Positions 44,941 through 53,124 of a stretch of 64,000 nt of DNA are shown one piece after another (the stretch's first letter is position 1; each line of letters begins with the position of its first letter). This DNA comes from M3007 sp041160955. Its GTDB lineage: Bacteria > Bacteroidota > Bacteroidia > Chitinophagales > Saprospiraceae. The position numbers and the translations under genes were made by a program. The notes below the pieces were generated by a model. That model worked only from the letters and a program-made list of their open reading frames with translations, was not told where the DNA came from and did not search any database. The stretch lies in contig JBEAVK010000110.1 of NCBI GenBank assembly GCA_041160955.1, forward strand, positions 1-64,000, read 5' to 3'.

Positions 44941-44983
44941 CAGAAACGTTTCTATCTCCGGGTAGAAACGTTTCTGTTTTTTT
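44941..44983 (+). terminator. Terminator-like hairpin in the greA leader
   Basis: A perfect 14-pair stem (44941-44954 with 44963-44976), an 8-base loop and seven T. Each arm is itself the palindrome AGAAACGTTTCT. It sits between the greA promoter and the start codon, so it can terminate PorV-operon readthrough and also attenuate greA. Confidence 0.8.
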
Positions 44984-45011
44984 ATGCTAATCACCACACA
45001 ATTATTATACT

Positions 45012-45485
45012 ATGTCGAATTACACCTATTTGACTCAGGGCGGCTATGATAGGATTAAAGCCGAGTTAGAGGAGTTGAAAACCAATGGAAGAATGGAGGC
45101 AGCCCATGCTATTGCTGAGGCACGTGCGCAAGGTGACCTTTCTGAAAATGCGGAGTATGATGCTGCAAAAGAACACCAAGGTCTTTTAGAGTTAAAAATC
45201 AGCGAGTTGGAAACCGTAATGGCCAATGCACGAGTCATTGATGAAAGCCATTTGGATACCTCTAAAGTATCTATTTTAAGTAATGTTACTATAAAAAATT
45301 TAAAAACGGGTGTTCAAATTACCTATAAACTGGTATCTGAGTCAGAAGCAGATTCCAAATTGAAGAAAATTTCTGTTTCTTCTCCTATCGGTGCTGGGTT
45401 ACTCGGAAAAACAAAAGGGGATATCGCTAAAGTACAAACGCCTAACGGTATTATGGAATTTGAAGTGGTAGAGATTGGAGTATAA
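45012..45485 (+). CDS. greA: Transcription elongation factor GreA
   Basis: A 157-residue RNA polymerase secondary-channel factor that stimulates transcript cleavage in backtracked complexes. The N-terminal coiled coil carries ELEELKTNGRMEAAHAIAEA and the tip GDLSENAEYDAAKEHQ with the two acidic catalytic residues. The C-terminal FKBP-like domain (ISVSSPIGAGLLGKTKGDIA) is intact. The length is canonical. A strong hairpin in its leader suggests autoregulation by attenuation, and a perfect terminator follows the gene. Confidence 0.97.
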   Translation: MSNYTYLTQGGYDRIKAELEELKTNGRMEAAHAIAEARAQGDLSENAEYDAAKEHQGLLELKISELETVMANARVIDESHLDTSKVSILSNVTIKNLKTGVQITYKLVSESEADSKLKKISVSSPIGAGLLGKTKGDIAKVQTPNGIMEFEVVEIGV

Positions 45486-45510
45486 TTGCTTCGTTCAACC
45501 TTTTTTTATT

Positions 45511-45551
45511 ATTCCCGCTGCACAACACTCTGTGCAGCGGGAATTTTTTTT
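45511..45551 (+). terminator. Intrinsic terminator of greA
   Basis: A perfect 14-pair stem ATTCCCGCTGCACA/TGTGCAGCGGGAAT, a 6-base loop and a run of eight T. It ends just before the stop of the convergent WD40 gene. Confidence 0.9.
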
Positions 45552-45555
45552 GGTA

Positions 45556-48500
45556 TTACTTCAATTTCCATAACCGAACACTGTAATCGCTACTACCCGT
45601 TAGCAGCATGGTGCCATCAGGTGATATGTCCATGGTATTTACTTTATCGGTATGCCCTTCCAAGGTGCGCAATAAGCGTCCGTTCAAATCCCATATTTTA
45701 ACTGTTTTATCTTCGCTTGCCGTAATAATGCGCTCCGAATCGTTAGTAAAACGAATATCTGTGATATTATCTTGGTGGCCTTTTAGTATTTTCAACATAT
45801 TGCCTTCCACAGTCCAAATAATAGCCGTTTCATCCCGGCTTCCCGTAGTAATATTTTGGCCATTCGGCGAAAAGCAACCCGTAATTACTTGGTCTTTATG
45901 ACCGACGAGCGTTCGTAGTAGTACCCCTTCCTGTGTCCAAAGATTTACAGACCCATCGCGGCAACAGGTAAGAAACTCTTTACCAGATGGTGCAATATCT
46001 ACATCCAAAATAGCATCTTTGTGCCCAATGAAAGTAGCCAAAATACGCTTTGCCGCTACGTCCCAGAGTTTTGCCTCACCGTTATAATATCCAATAAAAA
46101 TTCGACTATGATCGGCGGTAAATTTCATAGCAGTAATGAGGTTTTGATCCGTTTTGTACGCATAAAGTGGCGCACCGCTGATATCCCAAAACTTCAAAAT
46201 ACCATCTGCCCCGCCAGTGAATAACGTATTGCCATTTTCAGAAAAACTACTTTCCACTATCCTTTCCCGATGATCTTTTTTACCACTTAACCACGATCCA
46301 TCGGTTTTGCAGAGTGCTACAGATCCGTCGCTACCAGTTGCTACAAATGTCGTATTATCGCTCGAAAAAGCCACCTTGCTTACCGTGTTTTCAAAGTTAA
46401 ATACCCTTACGGGTTCGGTATAATGGATGAATAAAGTGGCTAAAAAAACGAGTAAAGTACCAGCTACCTGCCAAGTCCAGTCGCGCCAATACCAATTAAA
46501 ACCACGTTTTTCCTGTACAAATTTTCGGAAACGATCCGACAATAATTTGTCCAGCTTTGATGTACGGGTTTCAATATATTTAATCAAGATGGCATCTTCT
46601 AAAGGCTTGTTTAATAATAACCGATCCAGTTCCTCTTCCAGTTTCCTGCGCGTTACCCAATCTGTATTTTGGAGTAATTCGTTCAAGATTACCTGTATTC
46701 TATGTCCTTGCCAGGCCATTGTACCTATTGGTGGCAGGTTGCTTTCTAGGTTCATCACCTTACCCCATTCGTGTCGCCATTTGATCTCCCAATTGGGGTA
46801 GGTTTCTTCCAGCCATTCCAGCAGTGCCTCACGGTAGGGTTCGGGTATTTGGCCTTCCGAAAACCAAGAAATACGTGTAATTTTATACAAATGATCTAAG
46901 TTTAGGAATGGTTCACCCGGATGTGCCAACATATCACCGGCATACAACATCCAGTCCCAGATCAATACAGGCGGTATTGCACAGGCGGCAACCCATCTCA
47001 ACAAACGATCGTCCCGTTCTCCATTTTTTTGCACCACCAAATGGGCCTCGAGTTGTTGTAACCATTGTCGGCCTACTTTAATTGCAGGAAGCACAATGGG
47101 GGAAATATCTATGTCCGGCTCGTTTTGCCATAGTAAATAAGGTTTGGGATCAACAGCCTCTAATGTTTCTACCAAATTTGCCAAACCCTTAGGAGTGCCG
47201 GGTATAATCCGAAATTTTTGGGCAACTATTGCTTCAAGTTCTCCCCAATCTGATGTAGGAACAGGGTACAAAAGTACCCGACTGTGCCAAGCGTCAAATA
47301 GATTGGTCCAATCGGCCCATTCTTGTGTATCATTATCGACAAAGGCATCCGCTTTACCCCACACAATTAAATAATAGTCGCGGTATTTGTGCTGAATATG
47401 TTGAAGCGAAAGTCCCTGTTTGTATTTTTCATTCCAACAACGGTTTATATCTCCTGCATAATAAAAAACCTCGATAGGGGCTTCTTCTTGCTTCAGTACA
47501 TCCAAAATCAAATCAAATACTTTGGTACGTTGGTCTTGTGGCGTACGAATATCAACTAGAAACAGGTAATATTTATGGTTTAAATGGAATTTGTACCTAA
47601 AATCAATCATTCCACCCCGCTTAATCGTGGATTTGATCGTGTTGGGCATATCCAATTGTTGTGCAGCACCGAGGATACGACGACGCATTTCAGCTAAAGC
47701 GAGGTAAAAAGAATCGCCCATTTTTACCTTATCTAAAAAAGGAATTCTTATCGTCCAGGCATAGGGCTTATCATCATCCAACTGCTGCTGAATAGCAAAT
47801 TTTTGTCTTTTACGGTGGAAAAATAATCCAATTAAATAAAGCAAACCTGCTGTTAGCGCAATAATAATACCCTTGGGCAATGTTAGGTACGCATGTCCTG
47901 TCCCAACACTCCATGCTGCCGAAACTTCTGATACGTATTGGCCGGGCTGGTTTGTAAACTGGGAAGTATCTAATAGTGTATTTGCTTTATCCAGTTTTTG
48001 AATGGGTATTTTGCTCTCCTTTTGTACCGCTTCCTCAGGCACTTTTGAAGGAGATAAACGAATACTCCCCGCACCAACATACGGCGGGGGGACTACGGCA
48101 AAACCATCCACCCTAAAAACAACATTAATGGTGAGGCATGCTCCACTGGAGAAGCAAATATTATACTGCAAATCATCTCGCCCAGGTATTAATCCCACAA
48201 AATCAAAGCATACTTCTGAGGAATCAAAACTCATCAGCAGATTGATATGAGTAGGTTTGGGCGAAACTAATTCTACCGCTACAATATTCCTTAATTCGGG
48301 TACTCCAGATTGGAAACAATACAGCTGTGGTTTTTTTATACGCACATCTGAATAGAGTAGAAAAACTTGTTGATCTTTAAATGTGGCTTTTGTGGCATAC
48401 TTTTTCGCCACAACGTAATTAAATACAGGAATTCCAACAAATAGTAAAAAAGCCAGCGATAGTAAAATAAAACGCGTCAAGCGATTCATTTTTAACCAAA

Positions 48501-48858
48501 ATGTCTTTATTTTATCTATCCATGATGTGTAGTCTTTTTTTAACACACTCCAATGCTCATCTCTTTTTTCTTTTATCACTAAAGCGGCATGTGCGGATAA
48601 TTGTTCTTGGCAACGTACCAGTATTTGGTCAAAAATTTGATAAAACTCTTTTTGCTTTTGTGGATCATTGACGAGCAGCGGGCCTAGGTAGGTCTTCATT
48701 TCCTCCAATTCCATTTCGTCTGGTAGCATGTCCATCACTTCTTGGATGGCTAAATACTTATCGGTACCCAAAACATAACCTTCGGCCTCCCATGCGGTGA
48801 GGAGCATACCGAGCAAATGTTGCCTTTCGGCGGCAGTTTTTTTTGTGAGGAGCGGCAT
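45556..48858 (-). CDS. Membrane protein with vWA-like core and C-terminal WD40 propeller (MoxR partner)
   Basis: A 1100-residue protein. Residues 1-85 are helical (LLGMLLTAWEAEGYVLGTDK, FYQIFDQIL), like the N-terminal helical part of vWA proteins partnered with MoxR ATPases. TM1 is at about 129-150, followed by a beta-rich loop 155-325 and TM2 at about 330-347. Residues about 420-555 look like a degenerate vWA or Rossmann-like domain (KYYLFLVDIRTPQ, IEVFYYAGD, YYLIVWGKADAFVD, RVLLYPVPTSDWGELEAI) without an intact DxSxS MIDAS. TM3 is at about 797-812, and seven WD40 repeats fill 817-1100. Positive-inside charges would place the vWA-like part in the cytoplasm and the WD40 domain in the periplasm. 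It starts 9 bases after the MoxR stop. It is probably part of a MoxR-vWA type regulated or conflict system; the role is inferred. Confidence 0.7.
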   Translation of the reverse strand: MPLLTKKTAAERQHLLGMLLTAWEAEGYVLGTDKYLAIQEVMDMLPDEMELEEMKTYLGPLLVNDPQKQKEFYQIFDQILVRCQEQLSAHAALVIKEKRDEHWSVLKKDYTSWIDKIKTFWLKMNRLTRFILLSLAFLLFVGIPVFNYVVAKKYATKATFKDQQVFLLYSDVRIKKPQLYCFQSGVPELRNIVAVELVSPKPTHINLLMSFDSSEVCFDFVGLIPGRDDLQYNICFSSGACLTINVVFRVDGFAVVPPPYVGAGSIRLSPSKVPEEAVQKESKIPIQKLDKANTLLDTSQFTNQPGQYVSEVSAAWSVGTGHAYLTLPKGIIIALTAGLLYLIGLFFHRKRQKFAIQQQLDDDKPYAWTIRIPFLDKVKMGDSFYLALAEMRRRILGAAQQLDMPNTIKSTIKRGGMIDFRYKFHLNHKYYLFLVDIRTPQDQRTKVFDLILDVLKQEEAPIEVFYYAGDINRCWNEKYKQGLSLQHIQHKYRDYYLIVWGKADAFVDNDTQEWADWTNLFDAWHSRVLLYPVPTSDWGELEAIVAQKFRIIPGTPKGLANLVETLEAVDPKPYLLWQNEPDIDISPIVLPAIKVGRQWLQQLEAHLVVQKNGERDDRLLRWVAACAIPPVLIWDWMLYAGDMLAHPGEPFLNLDHLYKITRISWFSEGQIPEPYREALLEWLEETYPNWEIKWRHEWGKVMNLESNLPPIGTMAWQGHRIQVILNELLQNTDWVTRRKLEEELDRLLLNKPLEDAILIKYIETRTSKLDKLLSDRFRKFVQEKRGFNWYWRDWTWQVAGTLLVFLATLFIHYTEPVRVFNFENTVSKVAFSSDNTTFVATGSDGSVALCKTDGSWLSGKKDHRERIVESSFSENGNTLFTGGADGILKFWDISGAPLYAYKTDQNLITAMKFTADHSRIFIGYYNGEAKLWDVAAKRILATFIGHKDAILDVDIAPSGKEFLTCCRDGSVNLWTQEGVLLRTLVGHKDQVITGCFSPNGQNITTGSRDETAIIWTVEGNMLKILKGHQDNITDIRFTNDSERIITASEDKTVKIWDLNGRLLRTLEGHTDKVNTMDISPDGTMLLTGSSDYSVRLWKLK

Positions 48859-48867
48859 GGCTTTGGG

Positions 48868-49770
48868 CTAGAGTACTTTTAAAAGATCAAAGTCCTCTTT
48901 GTTTTTTGCTAATACCGAATAACTTGACAATAGTTGCGTCCGTTCATTAGTATTCAAGGTATCTCCTAGTTTATTAATTGGAAATTTAATTTTTTGTAGA
49001 AGTAAAGTCCAGTAAATCAGTTCTGCGGTAGAAGGAGATTTTTTCAATTTTAAAGCGCGAATGCTGTTAAAATGATCTATAACCCTTCTGAGATCTGTTG
49101 GTCCAAGTTCGTTTGTTTTCTGGCTTAAAATTTGGAGCAATTCTTCAGCCGACGGGAAGTCAATATGGAAATATACCACCCTACGCATAAAGGCATCTGG
49201 AAGGTTTTTTTCGGAATTACTGGTCATAATAATAACCGGCCTTTGTTTAGAATCAGCCTCAAAATATTTATTCACCTCTGGAACGCGAAACGACAAATGC
49301 TCAATAGCAAACAAAATATCATTGGGTAAATCCCTGGGTGCTTTGTCAATTTCATCGATCAGCACTACTAACCTTTTTTTAGAGCGAATCGCTTCACCCA
49401 AAGCATTATAAGTGATAAATTGCTGCTCTATTTCGTCAGGACTAAGTGCCCTGCTATTGTTTTGGTTATACTGAAAATGGCCTAATGCATCGTATTTGTA
49501 AAATAAATCGGCAGCATTAGAGGTAGTTTGCACATTGAATATCAATGGTTTTCCAACATTGAAGAAATGGGCAAGATGATATGCTAATTGTGTTTTTCCT
49601 GTTCCGGGTTCGCCCGTCAGGAGTAAAGGTTGGCCTAACATCATGGCTACATTTACAGCATCAGCGAGGGGCTGAGATGGGATATAATGTTCGGGATCGT
49701 TTAGTTTCGGGTTACCGTAAAACTCCGAAAGTTGCGCGCGGCCTTCGCGGCGATAAAGAGCAAGACTCAT
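48868..49770 (-). CDS. MoxR-family AAA+ ATPase
   Basis: A 300-residue AAA+ protein. Walker A is GEPGTGKT (residues 53-60), Walker B is VVLIDEIDKAPRDLPND (about 135-151), sensor 1 is in IIMTSNSEKNLP and the arginine finger is in DAFMRRVVYF. These are diagnostic of the MoxR branch, chaperone-like ATPases that remodel or activate a vWA-domain partner. The partner here is evidently the membrane vWA-like/WD40 protein encoded immediately downstream. It is shorter at the C-terminus than many MoxR proteins but looks complete. It is the first gene of the operon, with a promoter element 39 bases upstream, divergent from gatA. Confidence 0.9.
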   Translation of the reverse strand: MSLALYRREGRAQLSEFYGNPKLNDPEHYIPSQPLADAVNVAMMLGQPLLLTGEPGTGKTQLAYHLAHFFNVGKPLIFNVQTTSNAADLFYKYDALGHFQYNQNNSRALSPDEIEQQFITYNALGEAIRSKKRLVVLIDEIDKAPRDLPNDILFAIEHLSFRVPEVNKYFEADSKQRPVIIMTSNSEKNLPDAFMRRVVYFHIDFPSAEELLQILSQKTNELGPTDLRRVIDHFNSIRALKLKKSPSTAELIYWTLLLQKIKFPINKLGDTLNTNERTQLLSSYSVLAKNKEDFDLLKVL

Positions 49771-49809
49771 GGCGAAATGGGTTGTTAGGTTTTATAATGA
49801 ATCGACCTG

Positions 49810-49817
49810 CAAATATA
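49810..49817 (-). promoter_or_regulatory. Bacteroidota -7 element of the MoxR/WD40 operon
   Basis: TATATTTG on the minus strand, 39 bases before the MoxR start. No clear -33 TTG. Confidence 0.5.
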
Positions 49818-49890
49818 AGTTAATTAATTGTTTCTTGCTGGGTTTTTTGAGTATCTTAGCAAAAAGCACCAATCATAAAACATAAATCCC

Positions 49891-49898
49891 TACCTTTG
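49891..49898 (+). promoter_or_regulatory. Bacteroidota -7 element of gatA
   Basis: TACCTTTG with four bases before the ATG at 49903. The mRNA is predicted to be leaderless. Confidence 0.7.
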
Positions 49899-49902
49899 CC
49901 CT

Positions 49903-51327
49903 ATGCCAAAATATAGCGCAATTTCGGAGGTTCAGGCCGCGCTTCGGTCGGGTGTTATCACCTGCCGAGGGCTAGTAGAACATTACCTCCAACGCATTCA
50001 AGAGACAGAAAACCTGAATGCATATATAGAAGTATGGGGCAATGAAGCACTTGAACAAGCCGATGCCACAGATCGTAGCTTGCAAGAACACCCGCAGCGA
50101 TTGGGTCGATTATTTGGGGTGGTTATCAGTATAAAAGACAATATCTGCTATACTGGTCATACAGTTACCGCAGCATCTAAAATATTGGAAGGATTTACTT
50201 CGCTGTACTCGGCCACAGCAGTGGAGCGTCTGTTGGCCGAAGGCGCGATCTTGATTGGTCGTACCAATTGTGACCAATTTGGAATGGGTTCTTCCAATGA
50301 AAACTCCGTTTATGGTCCGGTTTTGCATCCGCTCGACCCCGAGCGGGTATCAGGAGGGTCTTCTGGCGGGGCAGCGGTATCGGTACAAACAGATACTTGT
50401 TTAGTGGCTTTGGGTAGTGATACCGGCGGTTCTATTCGACAACCTGCGGGTTTTTGCGGTGTTTGGGGTTTTAAACCATCTTATGGTCGTATTTCTCGAC
50501 ATGGTTTGATCGCCTACGGCTCTTCTTTTGACCAGATTGGTTGTTTGACGCATTGCCCCGAGGATATTGCACAAGTACTTGAAATTTGTGCAGGTAGTGA
50601 TGCATACGATAGCACAGCAACGGATCGACCTGTTTCGGAGACTCCATTTGGCACGTATAAAGGTAAAAAATTCAAAATTGCCTGCTTAGCCAATACCATT
50701 GATAATGAAAGCATGGATCCGTCTGTGCGTGCTGTTACCCAAAACTATTTAGACAAATTGCGTGCTGATGGACATACCGTTGAAGAAGTAGGGTTTGACT
50801 TACTCAATTATGTGGTGCCAGCGTATTATGTACTGACTACCGCAGAGGCATCGTCCAATCTTAGTCGTTTTGATGGTATGCGCTATGGTTATCGGTCGCC
50901 AACGGCAGATAATCTGGAATCGGTTTACCTCCAATCGCGTTCTGAAGGTTTTAGCGATGAGGTAAAAAAGCGGATCTTACTCGGTGCTTTTGTACTCAGT
51001 AGCGGATACTATGACGCTTATTATACCAAAGCACAACAAGTCCGCCGATTGCTCCGCGACCGCGCAGAGGCCATTCTTGCAGTATATGATGTCATTTTAT
51101 TGCCCGTTGCGCCCGGTGTGGCATGGCGGTTTGGGGAAAAATCGGCAGATCCTACGGCGATGTACCTCTCCGATATTTATACGGTCTCGGCCAATCTATG
51201 TGGTATCCCGGCGATAGCTTATCCAATTGGCCAACATGCCGAGCATCAAATGCCAATTGGCATTCAACTCATGGGTAGGATGTATGAAGATGGTGAATTA
51301 TTAGCCATTGCAAAAGAAATTAGTTAG
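49903..51327 (+). CDS. gatA: Aspartyl/glutamyl-tRNA amidotransferase subunit A
   Basis: A 474-residue amidase-signature enzyme. The Ser-cisSer-Lys triad is readable as K78 (VVISIKDNICYTG), S153 (RVSGGSSGGAAVS) and S177 (ALGSDTGGSIRQPAG). FKPSYGRISRHGLIAYGSSF and FDQIGCL are typical of GatA, which releases ammonia from glutamine for transamidation of Glu-tRNA(Gln) and Asp-tRNA(Asn). gatB and gatC are not adjacent, as is common in this phylum. A stand-alone amidase is less likely given the strong GatA motifs. It starts a plus-strand run that continues with truA 45 bases downstream. Confidence 0.92.
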   Translation: MPKYSAISEVQAALRSGVITCRGLVEHYLQRIQETENLNAYIEVWGNEALEQADATDRSLQEHPQRLGRLFGVVISIKDNICYTGHTVTAASKILEGFTSLYSATAVERLLAEGAILIGRTNCDQFGMGSSNENSVYGPVLHPLDPERVSGGSSGGAAVSVQTDTCLVALGSDTGGSIRQPAGFCGVWGFKPSYGRISRHGLIAYGSSFDQIGCLTHCPEDIAQVLEICAGSDAYDSTATDRPVSETPFGTYKGKKFKIACLANTIDNESMDPSVRAVTQNYLDKLRADGHTVEEVGFDLLNYVVPAYYVLTTAEASSNLSRFDGMRYGYRSPTADNLESVYLQSRSEGFSDEVKKRILLGAFVLSSGYYDAYYTKAQQVRRLLRDRAEAILAVYDVILLPVAPGVAWRFGEKSADPTAMYLSDIYTVSANLCGIPAIAYPIGQHAEHQMPIGIQLMGRMYEDGELLAIAKEIS

Positions 51328-51372
51328 TTTTTACTTAAATTTCATACACTCCAAACCTAAAAACAATTAAAA

Positions 51373-52110
51373 ATGCGCTTTAAACTAACAATAGAATACG
51401 ACGGTAGCCGCTACGCTGGCTGGCAATTACAGAGCAAAGACCGATCTGTACAAGGCGAGCTCATAGAAGCAGCCACCAAGGTTTTTGGAATGCGGCCAAC
51501 AGAATTGTACGGCTCAGGTCGTACCGATGCAGGTGTGCATGCTCGTGGGCAAGTGGCACATTTGGAGGTGCAAAATGATCTTCGTTTGACTACGGAACAA
51601 GTAAAAATACGTCTTAACGACGAACTTTCCCATGATATTAATATCTTGTTAGTAGAAAAAGCAAACCCCAAATTCCATGCCCGATTTGATGCACAAGAGC
51701 GTATTTATGTCTATCATATTTCAAAACGCCGCGATGCCTTTGCAAAAAAATACGTTTGGTGGGTACGCGATAAACTGGATATGAAAGCCATGCGCGCTGC
51801 GGCGGCGGTACTCACAGGGTTCCATGATTTTAAATCTTTCGGCGCGGCTTCTTCTGAGCCAGACCAATCTACACTCGTCGAACTCAAACGCTTGGAAATT
51901 ACAGAAGATCAAGACAGGATCTATATTACTGTGGCCGGGTCGCATTTTTTGTGGAAAATGGTACGTCGTATCGTTGGCGTTTTGGTTGAAACAGGTAGAG
52001 GGCGGTTTACATCTGATGATGTAGAGCGTTTTTTGAACCAACAATCCCAAGAGCCGGCTCGATTAACCGCGCCTCCATCGGGTCTGTTTTTAGAGCAAGT
52101 TATTTATTAG
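51373..52110 (+). CDS. truA: tRNA pseudouridine(38-40) synthase TruA
   Basis: A 245-residue enzyme converting uridines 38-40 of tRNA anticodon stems to pseudouridine. The start RFKLTIEYDGSRYAGWQLQ and the catalytic motif GSGRTDAGVHARGQ with D52 are diagnostic, as are YVYHISKRRDAF and SHFLWKMVRRIVGVLVETGR. The length is standard. It is followed after 3 bases by a lipoprotein gene and then an O-methyltransferase gene, forming a compact operon. Confidence 0.97.
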   Translation: MRFKLTIEYDGSRYAGWQLQSKDRSVQGELIEAATKVFGMRPTELYGSGRTDAGVHARGQVAHLEVQNDLRLTTEQVKIRLNDELSHDINILLVEKANPKFHARFDAQERIYVYHISKRRDAFAKKYVWWVRDKLDMKAMRAAAAVLTGFHDFKSFGAASSEPDQSTLVELKRLEITEDQDRIYITVAGSHFLWKMVRRIVGVLVETGRGRFTSDDVERFLNQQSQEPARLTAPPSGLFLEQVIY

Positions 52111-52113
52111 ACT

Positions 52114-52425
52114 ATGGCGCAATATTTCAAAACGGCATTTTTCCTTTTACTCTTTACCGCTTGTGGCCCAGGCGAGGAGGTGCTTATTCGGCAAAAAGTA
52201 GATGCGCGTGTTGCTGAGTTTTCCAAAAAAAAACGACAGGAATGCAGAAGTAGTCTGATAAACGAAGCCAGCAAAGTGGTAGATTCATTATTACTCGCCG
52301 AAGCACAAACGGATTTGCGAGATTCCCTTAACCGAGTGCGTCCGTTCAAACCTGTAGAGCCACCGCCAGTACCACCTATTGATTCGCTGGAGGTAAAACC
52401 GATATTTAACCCTAAAAAGAACTGA
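52114..52425 (+). CDS. Small hypothetical lipoprotein
   Basis: A 103-residue protein with a leader ending in a lipobox (AFFLLLFTACG, Cys16). The mature part is helical and charged (about 20-75) and ends in a proline-rich tail (PVEPPPVPPIDSLEV). I do not recognise a family. The gene is tightly spaced between truA (3 bases) and the methyltransferase (4 bases), so it is a genuine expressed gene despite its size. A role as a small envelope lipoprotein is inferred. Nothing links it to tRNA modification. Confidence 0.65.
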   Translation: MAQYFKTAFFLLLFTACGPGEEVLIRQKVDARVAEFSKKKRQECRSSLINEASKVVDSLLLAEAQTDLRDSLNRVRPFKPVEPPPVPPIDSLEVKPIFNPKKN

Positions 52426-52429
52426 TCCT

Positions 52430-53056
52430 GTGCAGCACCAAGTTTTAGATTATGCCGTTCAGCATACTACCGCTCCACACCCGATACTAGACGAACTGGA
52501 GCGATATACCCATTTGCACACCCTTAGCCCCCAAATGTTGTCGGGGCCGTATCAAGGTATGTTGTTGTCTTTTATTACGCAAATGGTACAACCCCGACGT
52601 ATCCTTGAAGTAGGCGCATTTACTGGTTATACCGCTATTTGTATGGCACAATACTTGCCGCCAGACGGAGAAGTACATACCATTGAAGTTAATGACGAAC
52701 ATGCATATATCATCCAGAAATTTGTGGAAAAAGCAGGACTTACCGATAAAGTAAAACTCTATATCGGCGATGCGGCTACGGTAATCCCTGTTCTCAATGA
52801 AATATTTGACCTTGTTTTTTTGGATGCTGGCAAATTGGACTATGCCCAGCACTACGAACTGGCCATGTCGCGTACGCGGTCGGGCGGTTTTATTTTGGCA
52901 GATAATATCCTTTGGGACGGCAAAGTACTCACCGATGACCAAGAGGCAACTACGGTAGCTATCCGAAATTTCAATAAAATGGTACACGAGGATACACGGG
53001 TAGATAATTTGTTATTACCGCTAAGAGATGGTTTAATGGTCATTAGGAAGAAGTGA
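52430..53056 (+). CDS. SAM-dependent O-methyltransferase (caffeoyl-CoA OMT family)
   Basis: A 208-residue class I methyltransferase. The start is the GTG at 52430, because the N-terminal helix before LSPQMLSGPYQGMLLSFITQ is conserved in the family and no upstream ATG exists. The SAM motif is ILEVGAFTGYTAICMAQYLP, the metal and acceptor region is LVFLDAGKLDYAQHYELAM, and GGFILADNILWDGKV completes the signature. It methylates hydroxyl groups of small molecules, usually with a divalent metal. The substrate is unknown. It is the last gene of the gatA-truA run before gldA, which has its own promoter. Confidence 0.88.
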   Translation: MQHQVLDYAVQHTTAPHPILDELERYTHLHTLSPQMLSGPYQGMLLSFITQMVQPRRILEVGAFTGYTAICMAQYLPPDGEVHTIEVNDEHAYIIQKFVEKAGLTDKVKLYIGDAATVIPVLNEIFDLVFLDAGKLDYAQHYELAMSRTRSGGFILADNILWDGKVLTDDQEATTVAIRNFNKMVHEDTRVDNLLLPLRDGLMVIRKK

Positions 53057-53090
53057 TGTTAGATATATCGTGAAAGACGGTTTTTTTCAC

Positions 53091-53098
53091 TACTTTTG
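53091..53098 (+). promoter_or_regulatory. Bacteroidota -7 element for gldA
   Basis: TACTTTTG followed by CA, 26 bases before the ATG at 53125. Confidence 0.6.
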
Positions 53099-53124
53099 CA
53101 CCCCGAAACGTACAACATACTACA

